From assembly GCA_037893225.1 (NCBI GenBank), contig JAZGUH010000619.1, positions 124,001-188,000 of the forward strand: a stretch of DNA of 64,000 nucleotides, read 5' to 3'. Of the stretch, positions 1 through 13,075 are shown in pieces. The DNA is from Hippasteria phrygiana. Its lineage: Eukaryota > Echinodermata > Asteroidea > Valvatida > Goniasteridae. Positions within the stretch are counted from its first letter, which is position 1. Each line of letters opens with the position of its first letter. Made by a program: the position numbers and the translations under genes. Under the pieces are notes generated by a model. That model did no database searches and had not been told where the DNA came from. It saw nothing but the letters and a program-made list of their open reading frames with translations.

Positions 1-1279
1 GTTCATACCCCAGGGAATTTGACAGGCATGGAGCAATAAATAGAAGGTAATATGTACACAGATGGTGGCCGGAAAGAAAATAAACATTGCGAGGCTTGAA
101 TTTTCTCCACAAGTTTGATCTCTAGGAAGCCGCCGATGATTGCAACATGTAGCGCCAGATCTAAGCTATCCATACATGTCAAAATTACTGCATTTGGTTG
201 ATATTTCATGCAATTATGAATAAGTAAAGCAAGTCCATACCCCAGGGAATTTGACAGGCATGGAGCAATAAATAGACGGTAATATGTACACAGATGTTGT
301 TCGGAAAGAAAATAAACATTGCGAGGCTTGAATTTTCTCCACAAGTTTGATCTCTAGGAAGCCGCCGATGATTGCAACATGTAGCGCCAGATCTAAGCTA
401 TCCATACATGTCAAATTACTGCATTTGGTTGATATTTCATACAATTATGAATGAGTAAAGCAAGTTCATACCCCAGGGAATTTGACAGGGATGGAGCAAT
501 AAATAGACGGTAATATGTACACAGATGGTGGCCAGGAAGAAAATAAACATTGCGAGGTTTGACTTTTCTCCACATGTTTTAACTCTAGGAAGCCGCCGAT
601 GATTGCAACATGTAGCGCCAGATCTAAGCTATCCATACATGTCAAAATTACTGAATTTGGTTGATATTTCATGCAATTATGAATGAGTAAAGCAAGTTCA
701 TACCCCAGGGAATTTGACAGGCATGGAACAATAAATAGACGGTAATATGTACACAGATGTTGGCCGGAAAGAAAATAAACATTGCGAGGCTTGAATTTTC
801 TCCACAAGTTTGATCTCTAGGAAGCCGCCGATGATTGCAACATGTAGCGCCAGATCTAAGCTATCCATACATGTCAAATTACTGCATTTGGTTGATATTT
901 CATACAATTATGAATGAGTAAAGCAAGTTCATACCCCAGGGAATTTGACAGGGATGGAGCAATAAATAGACGGTAATATGTACACAGATGGTGGCCAGGA
1001 AGAAAATAAACATTGCGAGGTTTGACTTTTCTCCACATGTTTTAAATCTAGGAAGCCGCCGATGATTGCAACATGTAGCGCCAGATCTAAGCTATCCATA
1101 CATGTCAAAATTACTGAATTTGGTTGATATTTCATGCAATTATGAATGAGTAAAGCAAGTTCATACCCCAGGGAATTTGACAGGCATGGAACAATAAATA
1201 GACGGTAATATGTACACAGATGTTGGCCGGAAAGAAAATAAACATTGCGAGGTTTGAATTTTCTCCACAAGTTTAAACT

Positions 1280-2660
1280 CTAGGAAGCCGCCGATGATTG
1301 CAACATGTAGCGCCAGATCTAAGCTATCCATACATGTCAAAATTACTGAATTTGGTTGATATTTCATGCAATTATGAATGAGTAGAGCAAGTCATACCCT
1401 AGGGAATTTGACAGGCATGGAGCAATAAATAGAAGGTAATATGCACACAGATGTTGGCCGGAAAGAAAATAAACATTGCGAGGCTTGATTTTCTCCACAA
1501 GTTTGATCTCTAGGAAGCCGCCGATGATTGCAACATGTAGCGCCAGATCTAAGCTATCCATACATGTCAAAATTACTGCATTTGGTTGATATTTCATGCA
1601 ATTATGAATGGATAAAGCAAGTCCATACCCCAGGGAATTTGACATGCATGGAGCAATAAATAGACGGTAATATGTACACAGATGTTGGCCGGAAAGAAAA
1701 TAAACATTGCGAGGTTTGAATTTTCTCCACAAGTTTGATCTCTAGGAAGCCGCCGATGATTGCAACATGTAGCGCCAGATCTAAGCTATCCATACATGTC
1801 AAATTACTGCATTTGGTTGATATTTCATACAATTATGAATGAGTAAAGCAAGTTCATACCCCAGGGAATTTGACAGGGATGGAGCAATAAATAGACGGTA
1901 ATATGTACACAGATGGTGGCCAGGAAGAAAATAAACATTGCGAGGTTTGACTTTTCTCCACATGTTTTAACTCTAGGAAGCCGCCGATGATTGCAACATG
2001 TAGCGCCAGATCTAAGCTATCCATACATGTCAAAATTACTGAATTTGGTTGATATTTCATGCAATTATGAATGAGTAAAGCAAGTTCATACCCCAGGGAA
2101 TTTGACAGGCATGGAACAATAAATAGACGGTAATATGTACACAGATGTTGGCCGGAAAGAAAATAAACATTGCGAGGTTTGAATTTTCTCCACAAGTTTA
2201 AACTCTAGGAAGCCGCCGATGATTGCAACATGTAGCGCCAGATCTAAGCTATACATACATGTCAAAATTACTGCATTTGGTTGATATTTCATGCAATTAT
2301 GAATGAGTAAAGCAAGTCCATACCCCAGGGAATTTGACAGGCAGGGAGCAATAAATAGACGGTAACATGTACACAGATGTTGGCCGGAAAGAAAATAAAC
2401 ATTGCGAGGTTTGAATTTTCTCCACAAGTTTTAACTCTAGGCAGCCGCCGATGATTGCAACATGTAGCGCCAGATCTAAGCTATCCATACATGTCAAAAT
2501 TACTGTATTTGGTTGATATTTTATGCAATTATGAATGAGTAAAGCAAGTCCATACCCCAGGGAATTTGACAGGCATGGAGCAATAAATAGAAGGTAATAT
2601 GCACACAGATGTTGGCCGGAAAGAAAATAAACATTGCGAGGTTTGAATTTTCTCCACAAG
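1280..2660. repeat. Satellite A block, copy 1 of a duplicated segment
   Basis: This run of about six monomers carries rare markers in a fixed order: GAGTAGAGCAAGT near 1380, AATGGATAAAGC near 1607, then GACATGCATGG. The same markers in the same order recur about 3244 bp to the right (4523-5735) and about 6949 bp to the right (8230-9610). A shorter part also recurs near 6140-6690. This copy has a one-base deletion (AAGTCATACC for AAGTCCATACC) near 1391. Confidence 0.75.
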
Positions 2661-3688
2661 TTTTAACTCTAAGAAGCCGCCGATGATTGCAACATGTAGC
2701 GCCAGATCTAAGCTATCCATACATGTCAAAAATACTGAATTTGGTTGATATTTCATGCAATTATGAATGAGTAAAGCAAGTCCATACCCCAGGGAATTTG
2801 ACAGGGATGGAGCAATAAATAGAAGGTAATATGTACACAGATGTTGGCCGGAAAGAAAATAAACATTGCGAGGTTTGAATTTTCTCCACAAGTTTTAACT
2901 CTGGGAAGCCGCCGATGATTGCAACATGTAGCGCCAGATCTAAGCTATACATACATGTCAAAATTACTGCATTTGGTTGATATTTCATGCAATTATGAAT
3001 GAGTAAAGCAAGTCCATACCCCAGGGAATTTGACAGGCAGGGAGCAATAAATAGACGGTAACATGTACACAGATGTTGGCCGGAAAGAAAATAAACATTG
3101 CGAGGTTTGAATTTTCTCCACAAGTTTTAACTCTAGGCAGCCGCCGATGATTGCAACATGTAGCGCCAGATCTAAGCTATCCATACATGTCAAAATTACT
3201 GTATTTGGTTGATATTTTATGCAATTATGAATGAGTAAAGCAAGTCCATACCCCAGGGAATTTGACAGGCATGGAGCAATAAATAGAAGGTAATATGCAC
3301 ACAGATGTTGGCCGGAAAGAAAATAAACATTGCGAGGTTTGAATTTTCTCCACAAGTTTTAACTCTAAGAAGCCGCCGATGATTGCAACATGTAGCGCCA
3401 GATCTAAGCTATCCATACATGTCAAAAATACTGAATTTGGTTGATATTTCATGCAATTATGAATGAGTAAAGCAAGTCCATACCCCAGGGAATTTGACAG
3501 GGATGGAGCAATAAATAGACGGTAATATGTACACAGATGTTGGCCGGAAAGAAAATAAACATTGCGAGGTTTGAATTTTCTCCACAAGTTTTAACTCTGG
3601 GAAGCCGCCGATGATTGCAACATGTAGCGCCAGATCTAAGCTATACATACATGTCAAAATTACTGCATTTGGTTGATATTTCATGCAA
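2297..3688. repeat. Satellite A trimer higher-order repeat, 2 x 696 bp
   Basis: Three successive monomers (2297-2992) are repeated as a block at 2993-3688. The first monomers of the two blocks give identical translations. The second and third differ by single substitutions, for example AGAAGG versus AGACGG near the middle of the monomer. Diagnostic variants that mark the positions within the trimer are TCTAGGCAGCC, TCTAAGAAGCC and TCTGGGAAGCC. This is local three-monomer amplification inside an otherwise mixed array. Confidence 0.85.
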
Positions 3689-4522
3689 TTATGAATGAGT
3701 AAAGCAAGTCCATACCCCAGGGAATTTGACCTGCATGGAGCAATAAATAGACGGTAACATGTACACAGATGTTGGCCGGAAAGAAAATAAACATTGCGAG
3801 GTTTGAATTTTCTCCACAAGTTTGATCTCTAGGAAGCCGCCGATGATTGCAACATGTAGCGCCAGATCTAAGCTATCCATACATGTCAAATTACTGCATT
3901 TGGTTGATATTTCATACAATTATGAATGAGTAAAGCAAGTTCATACCCCAGGGAATTTGACAGGCATGGAGCAATAAATAGAAGGTAATATGTACACAGA
4001 TGGTGGCCGGAAAGAAAATAAACATTGCGAGGCTTGAATTTTCTCCACAAGTTTGATCTCTAGGAAGCCGCCGATGATTGCAACATGTAGCGCCAGATCT
4101 AAGCTATCCATACATGTCAAAATTACTGCATTTGGTTGATATTTCATGCAATTATGAATAAGTAAAGCAAGTCCATACCCCAGGGAATTTGACAGGCATG
4201 GAGCAATAAATAGACGGTAATATGTACACAGATGTTGTTCGGAAAGAAAATAAACATTGCGAGGCTTGAATTTTCTCCACAAGTTTGATCTCTAGGAAGC
4301 CGCCGATGATTGCAACATGTAGCGCCAGATCTAAGCTATCCATACATGTCAAATTACTGCATTTGGTTGATATTTCATACAATTATGAATGAGTAAAGCA
4401 AGTTCATACCCCAGGGAATTTGACAGGGATGGAGCAATAAATAGACGGTAATATGTACACAGATGGTGGCCAGGAAGAAAATAAACATTGCGAGGTTTGA
4501 CTTTTCTCCGAATGTTTTAACT

Positions 4523-5735
4523 CTAGGAAGCCGCCGATGATTGCAACATGTAGCGCCAGATCTAAGCTATCCATACATGTCAAAATTACTGAATTTGGTT
4601 GATATTTCATGCAATTATGAATGAGTAGAGCAAGTCCATACCCTAGGGAATTTGACAGGCATGGAGCAATAAATAGAAGGTAATATGCACACAGATGTTG
4701 GCCGGAAAGAAAATAAACATTGCGAGGCTTGATTTTCTCCACAAGTTTGATCTCTAGGAAGCCGCCGATGATTGCAACATGTAGCGCCAGATCTAAGCTA
4801 TCCATACATGTCAAAATTACTGCATTTGGTTGATATTTCATGCAATTATGAATGGATAAAGCAAGTCCATACCCCAGGGAATTTGACATGCATGGAGCAA
4901 TAAATAGACGGTAATATGTACACAGATGTTGGCCGGAAAGAAAATAAACATTGCGAGGTTTGAATTTTCTCCACAAGTTTGATCTCTAGGAAGCCGCCGA
5001 TGATTGCAACATGTAGCGCCAGATCTAAGCTATCCATACATGTCAAATTACTGCATTTGGTTGATATTTCATACAATTATGAATGAGTAAAGCAAGTTCA
5101 TACCCCAGGGAATTTGACAGGGATGGAGCAATAAATAGACGGTAATATGTACACAGATGGTGGCCAGGAAGAAAATAAACATTGCGAGGTTTGACTTTTC
5201 TCCACATGTTTTAACTCTAGGAAGCCGCCGATGATTGCAACATGTAGCGCCAGATCTAAGCTATCCATACATGTCAAGATTACTGAATTTGGTTGATATT
5301 TCATGCAATTATGAATGAGTAAAGCAAGTTCATACCCCAGGGAATTTGACAGGCATGGAACAATAAATAGACGGTAATATGTACACAGATGTTGGCCGGA
5401 AAGAAAATAAACATTGCGAGGTTTGAATTTTCTCCACAAGTTTAAACTCTAGGAAGCCGCCGATGATTGCAACATGTAGCGCCAGATCTAAGCTATACAT
5501 ACATGTCAAAATTACTGCATTTGGTTGATATTTCATGCAATTATGAATGAGTAAAGCAAGTCCATACCCCAGGGAATTTGACAGGCAGGGAGCAATAAAT
5601 AGACGGTAACATGTACACAGATGTTGGCCGGAAAGAAAATAAACATTGCGAGGTTTGAATTTTCTCCACAAGTTTTAACTCTAGGCAGCCGCCGATGATT
5701 GCAACATGTAGCGCCAGATCTAAGCTATCCATACA
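4523..5735. repeat. Satellite A block, copy 2
   Basis: Same order of variant monomers as 1280-2490 at an offset of about 3244 bp. A private change (TCAAGATTAC for TCAAAATTAC) lies near 5277. Similarity of the marker pattern ends near 5735, where the neighbouring monomer type switches. Confidence 0.7.
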
Positions 5736-6930
5736 TGTCAAATTACTGCATTTGGTTGATATTTCATACAATTATGAATGAGTAAAGCAATTTCATACCC
5801 CAGGGAATTTGACAGGGATGGAGCAATAAATAGACGGTAATATGTACACAGATGGTGGCCAGGAAGAAAATAAACATTGCGAGGTTTGACTTTTCTCCAC
5901 ATGTTTTAACTCTAGGAAGCCGCCGATGATTGCAACATGTAGCGCCAGATCTAAGCTATCCATACATGTCAAAATTACTGAATTTGGTTGATATTTCATG
6001 CAATTATGAATGAGTAAAGCAAGTTCATACCCCAGGGAATTTGACAGGCATGGAACAATAAATAGACGGTAATATGTACACAGATGTTGGCCGGAAAGAA
6101 AATAAACATTGCGAGGTTTGAATTTTCTCCACAAGTTTAAACTCTAGGAAGCCGCCGATGATTGCAACATGTAGCGCCAGATCTAAGCTATCCATACATG
6201 TCAAAATTACTGAATTTGGTTGATATTTCATGCAATTATGAATGAGTAGAGCAAGTCCATACCCTAGGGAATTTGACAGGCATGGAGCAATAAATAGAAG
6301 GTAATATGCACACAGATGTTGGCCGGAAAGAAAATAAACATTGCGAGGCTTGATTTTCTCCACAAGTTTGATCTCTAGGAAGCCGCCGATGATTGCAACA
6401 TGTAGCGCCAGATCTAAGCTATCCATACATGTCAAAATTACTGCATTTGGTTGATATTTCATGCAATTATGAATGGATAAAGCAAGTCCATACCCCAGGG
6501 AATTTGACATGCATGGAGCAATAAATAGACGGTAATATGTACACAGATGTTGGCCGGAAAGAAAATAAACATTGCGAGGTTTGAATTTTCTCCACAAGTT
6601 TGATCTCTAGGAAGCCGCCGATGATTGCAACATGTAGCGCCAGATCTAAGCTATCCATACATGTCAAATTACTGCATTTGGTTGATATTTCATGCAATTA
6701 TGAATGAGTAAAGCAAGTTCATACCCCAGGGAATTTGACAGGGATGGAGCAATAAATAGACGGTAATATGTACACAGATGGTGGCCAGGAAGAAAATAAA
6801 CATTGCGAGGTTTGACTTTTCTCCACATGTTTGAACTCTAGGAAGCCGCCGATGATTGCAACATGTAGCGCCAGATCCTAAGCTATCCATACATGTCAAA
6901 ATTACTGAATTTGGTTGATATTTCATGCAA

Positions 6931-7665
6931 TTATGAATGAGTAAAGCAAGTCCATACCCCAGGGAATTTGACAGGGATGGAGCAATAAATAGACGGTAAT
7001 ATGTACACAGATGGTGGCCAGGAAGAAAATACACATTGCGAGGTTTGAATTTTTCCCACAAGTTTTAACTCTAGGAAGCCGCCGATGATTGCAACATGTA
7101 GCGCCAAATCTAAGCTATCCATACATGTCAAATTACGGCATTTGGTTGATATTTCATGCAATTATGAATAAGTAAAGCAAGTTCATACCCCAGGGAATTT
7201 GACAGGCATGGAGCAATAAGAAGACGGTAATATGTACACAGATGTTGGCCGGAAATAAAATAAACATTGCGAGGCTTGAATTTTCTCCACAAGTTTGAAC
7301 TCTAAGAAGCCGCCGATGATTGCAACATGTAGCGCCAGATCTAAGCTATCCATACATGTCAAATTACGGCATTTGGTTGATATTTCATGCAATTATGAAT
7401 AAGTAAAGCAAGTTCATACCCCAGGGAATTTGACAGGCATGGAGCAATAAATAGACGGTAATATGTACACAGATGTTGGCCGGAAAGAAAATAAACATTG
7501 CGAGGTTTGAATTTTCTCCACAAGTTTGAACTCTAGGAAGCCGCAGATGATTGCAACATGTAGCGCCAGATCTAAACTATACATACATGTCAAAATTACT
7601 GCATTTGGTTGATATTTCATGCAAATATGAATGAGTAAAGCAAGTCCATACCCCAGGGAATTTGA
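6931..7665. repeat. Satellite A block repeated at 9942-10676
   Basis: About three monomers share rare variants with 9942-10676 at an offset of 3011 bp: AATACACATTGC, GCGCCAAATCTAAG, CAATAAGAAGACGG and GCCGCAGATGATT. The variants occur in the same order in both places and hardly anywhere else, which supports block copying rather than independent mutation. Confidence 0.75.
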
Positions 7666-8229
7666 CAGGCAGGGAGCAATAAATAGACGGTAACATGTAC
7701 ACAGATGTTGGCCGGAAAGAAAATAAACATTGCGAGGTTTGAATTTTCTCCACAAGTTTTAACTCTAGGCAGCCGCCGATGATTGCAACATGTAGCGCCA
7801 GATCTAAGCTATCCATACATGTCAAATTACTGCATTTGGTTGATATTTCATACAATTATGAATGAGTAAAGCAAGTTCATACCCCAGGGAATTTGACAGG
7901 GATGGAGCAATAAATAGACGGTAATATGTACACAGATGGTGGCCAGGAAGAAAATAAACATTGCGAGGTTTGACTTTTCTCCACATGTTTTAACTCTAGG
8001 AAGCCGCCGATGATTGCAACATGTAGCGCCAGATCTAAGCTATCCATACATGTCAAAATTACTGAATTTGGTTGATATTTCATGCAATTATGAATGAGTA
8101 AAGCAAGTTCATACCCCAGGGAATTTGACAGGCATGGAACAATAAATAGACGGTAATATGTACACAGATGTTGGCCGGAAAGAAAATAAACATTGCGAGG
8201 TTTGAATTTTCTCCACAAGTTTAAACTCT

Positions 8230-9610
8230 AGGAAGCCGCCGATGATTGCAACATGTAGCGCCAGATCTAAGCTATCCATACATGTCAAAATTACTGAATT
8301 TGGTTGATATTTCATGCAATTATGAATGAGTAGAGCAAGTCCATACCCTAGGGAATTTGACAGGCATGGAGCAATAAATAGAAGGTAATATGCACACAGA
8401 TGTTGGCCGGAAAGAAAATAAACATTGCGAGGCTTGATTTTCTCCACAAGTTTGATCTCTAGGAAGCCGCCGATGATTGCAACATGTAGCGCCAGATCTA
8501 AGCTATCCATACATGTCAAAATTACTGCATTTGGTTGATATTTCATGCAATTATGAATGGATAAAGCAAGTCCATACCCCAGGGAATTTGACATGCATGG
8601 AGCAATAAATAGACGGTAATATGTACACAGATGTTGGCCGGAAAGAAAATAAACATTGCGAGGTTTGAATTTTCTCCACAAGTTTGATCTCTAGGAAGCC
8701 GCCGATGATTGCAACATGTAGCGCCAGATCTAAGCTATCCATACATGTCAAATTACTGCATTTGGTTGATATTTCATACAATTATGAATGAGTAAAGCAA
8801 GTTCATACCCCAGGGAATTTGACAGGGATGGAGCAATAAATAGACGGTAATATGTACACAGATGGTGGCCAGGAAGAAAATAAACATTGCGAGGTTTGAC
8901 TTTTCTCCACATGTTTTAACTCTAGGAAGCCGCCGATGATTGCAACATGTAGCGCCAGATCTAAGCTATCCATACATGTCAAAATTACTGAATGTGGTTG
9001 ATATTTCATGCAATTATGAATGAGTAAAGCAAGTTCATACCCCAGGGAATTTGACAGGCATGGAACAATAAATAGACGGTAATATGTACACAGATGTTGG
9101 CCGGAAAGAAAATAAACATTGCGAGGTTTGAATTTTCTCCACAAGTTTAAACTCTAGGAAGCCGCCGATGATTGCAACATGTAGCGCCAGATCTAAGCTA
9201 TACATACATGTCAAAATTACTGCATTTGGTTGATATTTCATGCAATTATGAATGAGTAAAGCAAGTCCATACCCCAGGGAATTTGACAGGCAGGGAGCAA
9301 TAAATAGACGGTAACATGTACACAGATGTTGGCCGGAAAGAAAATAAACATTGCGAGGTTTGAATTTTCTCCACAAGTTTTAACTCTAGGCAGCCGCCGA
9401 TGATTGCAACATGTAGCGCCAGATCTAAGCTATCCATACATGTCAAAATTACTGTATTTGGTTGATATTTTATGCAATTATGAATGAGTAAAGCAAGTCC
9501 ATACCCCAGGGAATTTGACAGGCATGGAGCAATAAATAGAAGGTAATATGCACACAGATGTTGGCCGGAAAGAAAATAAACATTGCGAGGTTTGAATTTT
9601 CTCCACAAGT
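8230..9610. repeat. Satellite A block, copy 3
   Basis: Matches 1280-2660 at an offset of about 6949 bp over roughly six monomers, including the AATGGATAAAGC and GACATGCATGG markers. A private change (GAATGTGGTTG for GAATTTGGTTG) lies near 8994. The left part also matches 5735-6690 at an offset of 2084 bp, so the duplications are nested. Confidence 0.7.
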
Positions 9611-11060
9611 TTTAACTCTAAGAAGCCGCCGATGATTGCAACATGTAGCGCCAGATCTAAGCTATCCATACATGTCAAAATTACTGCATTTGGTTGATAT
9701 TTCATACAATTATGAATGAGTAAAGCAAGTTCATACCCCAGGGAATTTGACAGGCATGGAGCAATAAATAGAAGGTAATATGTACACAGATGGTGGCCGG
9801 GAAGAAAATAATCATTGCGAGGTTTGAATTTTCTCCACAAGTTTGAACTCTAGGAAGCCGCCGATGATTGCAACATGTAGCGCCAGATCTAAGCTATCCA
9901 TACATGTCAAAATTACTGAATTTGGTTGATATTTCATGCAATTATGAATGAGTAAAGCAAGTCCATACCCCAGGGAATTTGACAGGGATGGAGCAATAAA
10001 TAGACGGTAATATGTACACAGATGGTGGCCAGGAAGAAAATACACATTGCGAGGTTTGAATTTTTCCCACAAGTTTTAACTCTAGGAAGCCGCCGATGAT
10101 TGCAACATGTAGCGCCAAATCTAAGCTATCCATACATGTCAAATTACGGCATTTGGTTGATATTTCATGCAATTATGAATAAGTAAAGCAAGTTCATACC
10201 CCAGGGAATTTGACAGGCATGGAGCAATAAGAAGACGGTAATATGTACACAGATGTTGGCCGGAAATAAAATAAACATTGCGAGGCTTGAATTTTCTCCA
10301 CAAGTTTGAACTCTAAGAAGCCGCCGATGATTGCAACATGTAGCGCCAGATCTAAGCTATCCATACATGTCAAATTACGGCATTTGGTTGATATTTCATG
10401 CAATTATGAATAAGTAAAGCAAGTTCATACCCCAGGGAATTTGACAGGCATGGAGCAATAAATAGACGGTAATATGTACGCAGATGTTGGCCGGAAAGAA
10501 AATAAACATTGCGAGGTTTGAATTTTCTCCACAAGTTTGAACTCTAGGAAGCCGCAGATGATTGCAACATGTAGCGCCAGATCTAAACTATACATACATG
10601 TCAAAATTACTGCATTTGGTTGATATTTCATGCAAATATGAATGAGTAAAGCAAGTCCATACCCCAGGGAATTTGACAGGCATGGAGCAATAAATAGAAG
10701 GTAATATGCACACAGATGTTGGCCGGGAAGAAAATAAACATTGCGAGGTTTGACTTTTCTCCACATGTTTTAACTCTAGGAAGCCGCCGATGATTGCAAC
10801 ATGTAGCGCCAGATCTAAGCTATCCATACATGTCAAAATTACTGAATTTGGTTGATATTTCATGCAATTATGAATGAGTAAAGCAAGTTCATACCCCAGG
10901 GAATTTGACAGGCATGGAACAATAAATAGACGGTAATATGTACACAGATGTTGGCCGGAAAGAAAATAAACATTGCGAGGTTTGAATTTTCTCCACAAGT
11001 TTAAACTCTAGGAAGCCGCCGATGATTGCAACATGTAGCGCCAGATCTAAGCTATCCATA

Positions 11061-11111
11061 TGTAACCGAGGGGGTTGGTTATAAGAATGTTTTACTTTAA
11101 GGGAACAGGGA
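11061..11111 (-). repeat. LTR terminus, left copy (3' LTR end)
   Basis: Starts TGTAACCGAGGGGG on the plus strand and is identical over 51 bp to 14565-14615. It marks the exact end of satellite A. The normal monomer would read CCATACATGTC; here CCATA is followed directly by TGTAACC, so CCATA is a candidate target-site sequence. The matching duplicate cannot be checked because the other LTR is truncated. Confidence 0.75.
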
Positions 11112-12284
11112 TGTGGAGGCACAAAGAAACAGGTTTAAGTTTCCGGTAATTTATTTACATACAATTCTAGACTGTGGATATATATATACACACAGTTGGT
11201 AGTTCCAACAGTCTATATTTAAAAATACAGCTTTTCAAACCAAGCAAAAACGACAGTCAATGTATTATCTGTAAAGGAATAAAACAAACAAAAATAAATA
11301 GTCAATACATAGTCGTTTATATTCGAGCATTACCCTAATAGTTTACGTTCATTTACAATTGTATTTACTAGAGTGTGAGCGAGGCAATAATTTGTTCTGT
11401 AAATTTGTGGTATCAATTCCCTGTATACATCATGTAAACTTTTCTGGTCACGAATATCAAACAAAAATGTGAAATCAAAATGTATCTGTGATCACTCAAG
11501 AAAAGCTTAATTTACCAAGCACAGGGGTATTCAAGTTGCCTCGGGAAAGTTTGTAATTTACTCTATAATTTCACAATAATATGCACACTAAACATGTACG
11601 GTGAGCTTTCTAAACTTGTATTGCCAATAACAATTATTTGTCGCAGAATCTTTAAGCATTTACGTTACATGAAAGTTCCACTTATACCATTCAAAATTGG
11701 GCATAGTTTTCATCATTGATAAACTGAGATGCACACATTTGATCAAAACACCTACCACCAATATGTATATAAGCTGGGGTTGACGAATACGGTACGGCTA
11801 AGCCGGCTGTACAGAAGGTATAAGGCACGTCAAGATGTAAACTGTAAAGTACAAGAAAATGTTCTGTGATTTTATATTATTTATAATTGTTCTTCAAATA
11901 CTACCTTATCTTGTTTTCCTCACTCCCGCAAAACAATCTATTTCCGTGAAAGTATTAAACATGTTCAAGTATTGGACTTCCACGTTTGCCTTTTGTCCTC
12001 ATGAACTTAAGAAAATATACAATTGATATGAGGCTCCACAGATGCATATTTTACAAAGTGAGACCTTCATATGTGCTAATTACAGTAATTAAAACCATTG
12101 TGAACTTGTACTTGGGTGTGGATTCCTCTGTAAATACTAAATAGATTCCATTCCACTTCAGTTCAAATCCCATTTAGGTATTTCAACCTCGAAAATTGGC
12201 ATCACATGTACATGTTTCCTAGCAAACTATACGGGTACTTCTATTTCCTCAAAATTGTATCACTTCAGGATTGCTTGAATATAC
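11112..12284. other. AT-rich non-satellite segment, probably LTR plus 3' internal sequence
   Basis: This 1.17-kb stretch has no open frame that looks coding and no satellite repeat. It holds a run of alternating TA (about 11178-11187). A small hairpin is possible from the complementary octamers TAGACTGT (11168-11175) and ACAGTCTA (11208-11215). Its left part should be the body of the 3' LTR of the minus-strand element. I could not find a convincing polypurine tract followed by a TG start, so the LTR length is unresolved. Nothing else is recognised. Confidence 0.5.
11150..11155 (-). promoter_or_regulatory. Candidate LTR polyadenylation signal AATAAA
   Basis: On the minus strand an AATAAA lies about 90 bp upstream of the LTR end at 11061, a usual place for an R/U5 signal. 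A TATATATA run lies just upstream (about 11178-11186). In AT-rich DNA both motifs are easily found by chance. Confidence 0.3.
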
Positions 12285-13014
12285 GTGTAGTCAGGATTGC
12301 AGAGATTCAACAGTTCGTTTTAATCAATTAAAATCTTAGTCTACTATGATGCATTGATAGTTCCTCCGACCGATTCAACACTTATAAGAGGTGAGTTTCT
12401 CAAAATACTATGTATTATAGGATTGTACATGTTCTACTAACGATAAGAAATATTTATAACTTACCATGCGGCGTCCCCCGACCTGTGCCAACCGAAGAAT
12501 GTGCTGAAAACACTGTGCAATTCTAACGGTATTTGGTATTTAAATTGCAGAACCAACGATGATGTTCACACAAGGGAACTCAAGAACAGAGTGACTAAAG
12601 TAAATTTTGCACTGAGCCAAGAAAGCTACAGCCAAAGGTTTCACATCTAAGTGAGAGCATGGTGAGAGGCAGTAGCGCAACAATAGCTTATTGTTCTCGG
12701 CTGCACAGCTACATATGCATCTAGAGCATTGCACAATGCAGAGTAAACTGGGTTGGTGCAAGAATAGGGCACTGTGCTAGCAGAAGGGGTGCACACATAC
12801 TAAAGTACAATAGAGAGTGTTCAACAAGGCATTGCCGCATACCAAATTATGACAATAGAGAGAAAGAAATGTGAGAAAGTAAAGGAAAAGAATGTTTAAC
12901 AAGGACCGTGGAGGGACCAGATGATTCTTATATGTAGATCGGTCACACTCAACACTAGATTAAGAAGAATTGTAGGTAAGCTGATAGTGCAGTGGAGGGA
13001 CCAGGTGACCAACC
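12285..13014 (+). repeat. Long inverted repeat, left arm (730 bp)
   Basis: Reverse complement of 13791-14560. Comparing by eye, I count about nine substitutions, one 37-nt gap and one 3-nt gap, so identity is about 98-99% outside the gaps. The arm begins GTGTAGTC-AGGATTGCAGAG, a copy of the primer-binding site lacking its first bases and the internal GGC. In this arm the element leader therefore runs on the plus strand, opposite to the rest of the element. A 73-codon frame on the minus strand (12540-12761) is mirrored in the other arm, which follows from the duplication and does not show selection. Confidence 0.9.
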
Positions 13015-13075
13015 GGGTCGACTGGTCACACTCGACACTAGAGAAAATTTTGAAGAGAAATTTTTCTAAGGCATA
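12908..13075. repeat. Imperfect tandem duplication of about 84 bp
   Basis: GTGGAGGGACCAG at 12908 recurs at 12992, and GGTCACACTC-ACACTAGA at 12941 recurs at about 13024 with one change. Spacing is 83-84 bp. The second unit straddles the end of the inverted repeat. The right arm keeps the first unit and only the beginning of the second, so the inverted copy ends inside this duplication. Confidence 0.6.

Larger units (their letters stand above)
1..11060. repeat. Satellite A array, 232-bp monomer, about 47.7 copies
   Basis: Head-to-tail copies of a 232-bp unit fill this stretch; landmarks such as ATACCCCAGGG, GAAGCCGCCGATGATTGC and an AGATCT site recur every 231-232 bp. Copies with TCAAATTAC instead of TCAAAATTAC are 231 bp long. 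Copies differ by scattered substitutions, many shared between non-adjacent copies. The array continues beyond the left end of the window and stops in mid-monomer at 11060, where the element described below begins. Open frames of 70-190 codons on the minus strand follow the repeat and are not credible genes: 232 is not a multiple of three, so each monomer is read in a different frame. Confidence 0.97.

Noticed and set aside
3..10998. Series of 70-190-codon minus-strand frames (starting MWRKFKPRN or MYEISTKC) in satellite A
   Set aside because: They recur every 232 bp in shifting frames, overlap each other, and are the same satellite sequence read in two frames.
10889..11122. Open frame crossing the satellite A/LTR border
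   Set aside because: A chance fusion of the LTR end with satellite A. The analogous frame 14555-14938 fuses the other LTR end with satellite B, so the shared N- or C-terminal piece is just the 51-bp repeat.
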